Source: Deltaproteobacteria bacterium
GTDB lineage: Bacteria > Desulfobacterota_E > Deferrimicrobia > Deferrimicrobiales > Deferrimicrobiaceae
Length of the DNA stretch: 7,035 bases
Assembly: GCA_023489025.1 (NCBI GenBank)
Contig: JAMDCN010000096.1
Span: 1 to 7,035, forward strand
Direction of reading: 5' to 3'
The notes beneath the pieces were generated by a model. The model saw only the letters and a program-made list of their open reading frames with translations. It did not search any database and had not been told where the DNA came from. A program made the translations under genes and the position numbers. Shown piece by piece: positions 5,861 to 7,035 of this stretch (positions are counted from its first letter, which is position 1; every line of letters starts with the position of its first letter).

Positions 5861-7035
5861 ATGCGCAGTCAAACCCCGACGATCGAGGAGAAGGTTGACC
5901 GGCTGTACGAGCATATCGAGAGCCTGGGCCGGCGGGTCGCCGATCTCGAGGGACGCCTTGCGGCATCCCCCCCGGGTCGATCGGCTGCCGCATCCACGGC
6001 CCGCCCGGGAACGATCATCCCGACGGCACTTCCCCCGCGCCGAGGGAAGCCGCCGGGCACGCCTGCCCCCGGGGAGCCCGACAGCCTCTCCGACGAGGTG
6101 ATCCGCTGGGCGAGCAGGGCGTCGCTCTTTCCCCGCCTGGCCACCCTCTGCTTCCTTATGGTGGTCGCCCTGATCCTGCGGACCATCACCGACAACGCCA
6201 TTGTCAATCCGCTCCTCGGTATGGGGCTCGGCATGGGCTACGCCGCGGCCCTCATGGTGGCCGGCTGGTACCAGTATCGAAGGGACAGCTCCCTGGCCCC
6301 GGTTTTCGTCGCCTGCGGGGCGATCCTCATGTCGAGCATCGTGGTCGAGACCCACGCCCGCTTCCAGTCGCTCCCCCTCGTTCCGGCCTACTGGACGCTG
6401 ATGGCCACCGGCGCCGGCATGGCGTTCGTCAGCCGCCGTTTCACGGCTTTTCTGCCGGTGTCGGTCGGTACCCTGGGGATGTGCCTGGCCGGCGCGGCCA
6501 TCGACTACCCGGATCCTTTCTTCCCCTACCTCTTCATGATCCTGCTGACGGCCAACCTCCTGGGGTACTACGCGGGGACCCTGAAGCGTTGCGGTTGGCT
6601 CCGCTGGACCGTGCTGCTCGTCACCCTGTCCATGTTCCTTCTCTGGGGAATGCGGCTCGAAGCCGTCGTCGCCCGCAGGATCACCGCGGCGCCTACCCTG
6701 GCTCCCGGGTGGTTCCTGCCGGTCCTGGCCACCGTCAGCGTCGCCTTCCTGGTGATCGCCCTCTTGGGCATCGTCCGGAGCCGCCGCGAGCAGGTCTCCG
6801 CGTTCGATTTCTCCCTTCCCACGATTAACGCCGTCGGGTCGTACCTTGCCGCCCGGGTCGTCGTGAGCGAAGCCGACGGAAGCGCCCTCGCGCTCAGCTT
6901 GGTGGCGATCCTGTTCGCCCTCCTCCACTTCGGGGCCGCCCTCTGGCTCGCGATGCGTAAAATCGAGGGAGTCCCCGGCACCAACTCCTTCGTCGTCGCC
7001 GGGAGCGCCCTCCTGGGGCTGGCCCTCCCCGCCGC
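5861..7035 (+). CDS. Polytopic membrane protein, DUF2339-like (3' end beyond window)
   Basis: The frame is open from the ATG at 5861 to the window edge, giving 391 codons without a stop. GGAG (5849-5852) lies eight bases upstream; the overlapping ATG at 5856 is in another frame that soon stops. Residues 8-35 form a heptad-patterned coiled coil (IEEKVDRLYEHIESLGRRVA). A proline- and alanine-rich linker follows to about residue 75. From about 91 onward there are roughly ten or eleven hydrophobic helices (near 91-106, 117-137, 145-161, 175-190, 196-213, 221-238, 247-264, 284-305, 322-337, 342-364 and 377 onward). A cytoplasmic coiled coil followed by many tightly packed membrane helices is the layout of DUF2339 proteins, whose function is unknown. 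The match rests on layout and general style, not on a diagnostic motif. Codon use is intact and GC-rich, as expected for a resident chromosomal gene. Confidence 0.75.
   Translation, partial: MRSQTPTIEEKVDRLYEHIESLGRRVADLEGRLAASPPGRSAAASTARPGTIIPTALPPRRGKPPGTPAPGEPDSLSDEVIRWASRASLFPRLATLCFLMVVALILRTITDNAIVNPLLGMGLGMGYAAALMVAGWYQYRRDSSLAPVFVACGAILMSSIVVETHARFQSLPLVPAYWTLMATGAGMAFVSRRFTAFLPVSVGTLGMCLAGAAIDYPDPFFPYLFMILLTANLLGYYAGTLKRCGWLRWTVLLVTLSMFLLWGMRLEAVVARRITAAPTLAPGWFLPVLATVSVAFLVIALLGIVRSRREQVSAFDFSLPTINAVGSYLAARVVVSEADGSALALSLVAILFALLHFGAALWLAMRKIEGVPGTNSFVVAGSALLGLALPA

Noticed and set aside
5813..6928. A 371-codon minus-strand frame opposite the membrane protein
   Set aside because: Low-complexity, charged composition (many E, G, R, D, H, Q) with no domain. 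The plus strand has a continuous membrane-protein pattern with a coiled-coil start and a ribosome-binding site.

Overview
The window is GC-rich bacterial DNA and reads as a tRNA-anchored accessory segment that runs into an ordinary chromosomal gene. GC-rich codon use, a large Cache/HAMP/PAS/HisKA hybrid kinase and a DUF2339-like membrane protein suggest a deltaproteobacterial (Desulfobacterota or Geobacter-like) or similar environmental organism. That placement is an inference from gene style; no marker gene in the window fixes it.

Layout, left to right. (1) 17-101: a complete tRNA-Leu(GAG) with encoded CCA, then a strong terminator. The terminator sits inside a 25-bp perfect inverted copy of the tRNA 3' end, and a second long hairpin follows at 182-246. 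A 12-bp direct repeat of the tRNA T-arm region lies at 290-301. (2) 487-1112: a type II toxin-antitoxin pair, an AbrB/MazE-fold antitoxin overlapping a Doc (Fic-fold) toxin, with a perfect 12-bp palindrome upstream as the likely operator. (3) 1113-1353: a gap with no convincing gene. (4) 1354-2090: a second toxin-antitoxin pair. The antitoxin joins a RelB/DinJ-type DNA-binding region to a C-terminal domain that looks like the partner of the HicA-like toxin encoded immediately after it. (5) 2150-5143: a 997-aa membrane-bound hybrid histidine kinase (Cache, HAMP, PAS, PAS, HisKA, HATPase_c, REC). Its first PAS domain carries a three-cysteine motif. (6) 5157-5219, minus strand: a possible scrap of a tyrosine recombinase. 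(7) 5268-5669: a superoxide dismutase gene with an internal deletion of roughly 65 codons. (8) 5861 to the right edge: the first 391 codons of a polytopic membrane protein, DUF2339-like.

Together, the tRNA gene with rearranged copies of its 3' end, two addiction modules, an integrase scrap and a broken sod gene look like the worn remains of one or more integration events at tRNA-Leu. The most distinctive items are the mixed-family antitoxin (RelB-like head, HicA-partner tail), the inverted duplication of the tRNA 3' end around its own terminator, and the deleted sod gene in which a 2-base insertion appears to restore the reading frame.
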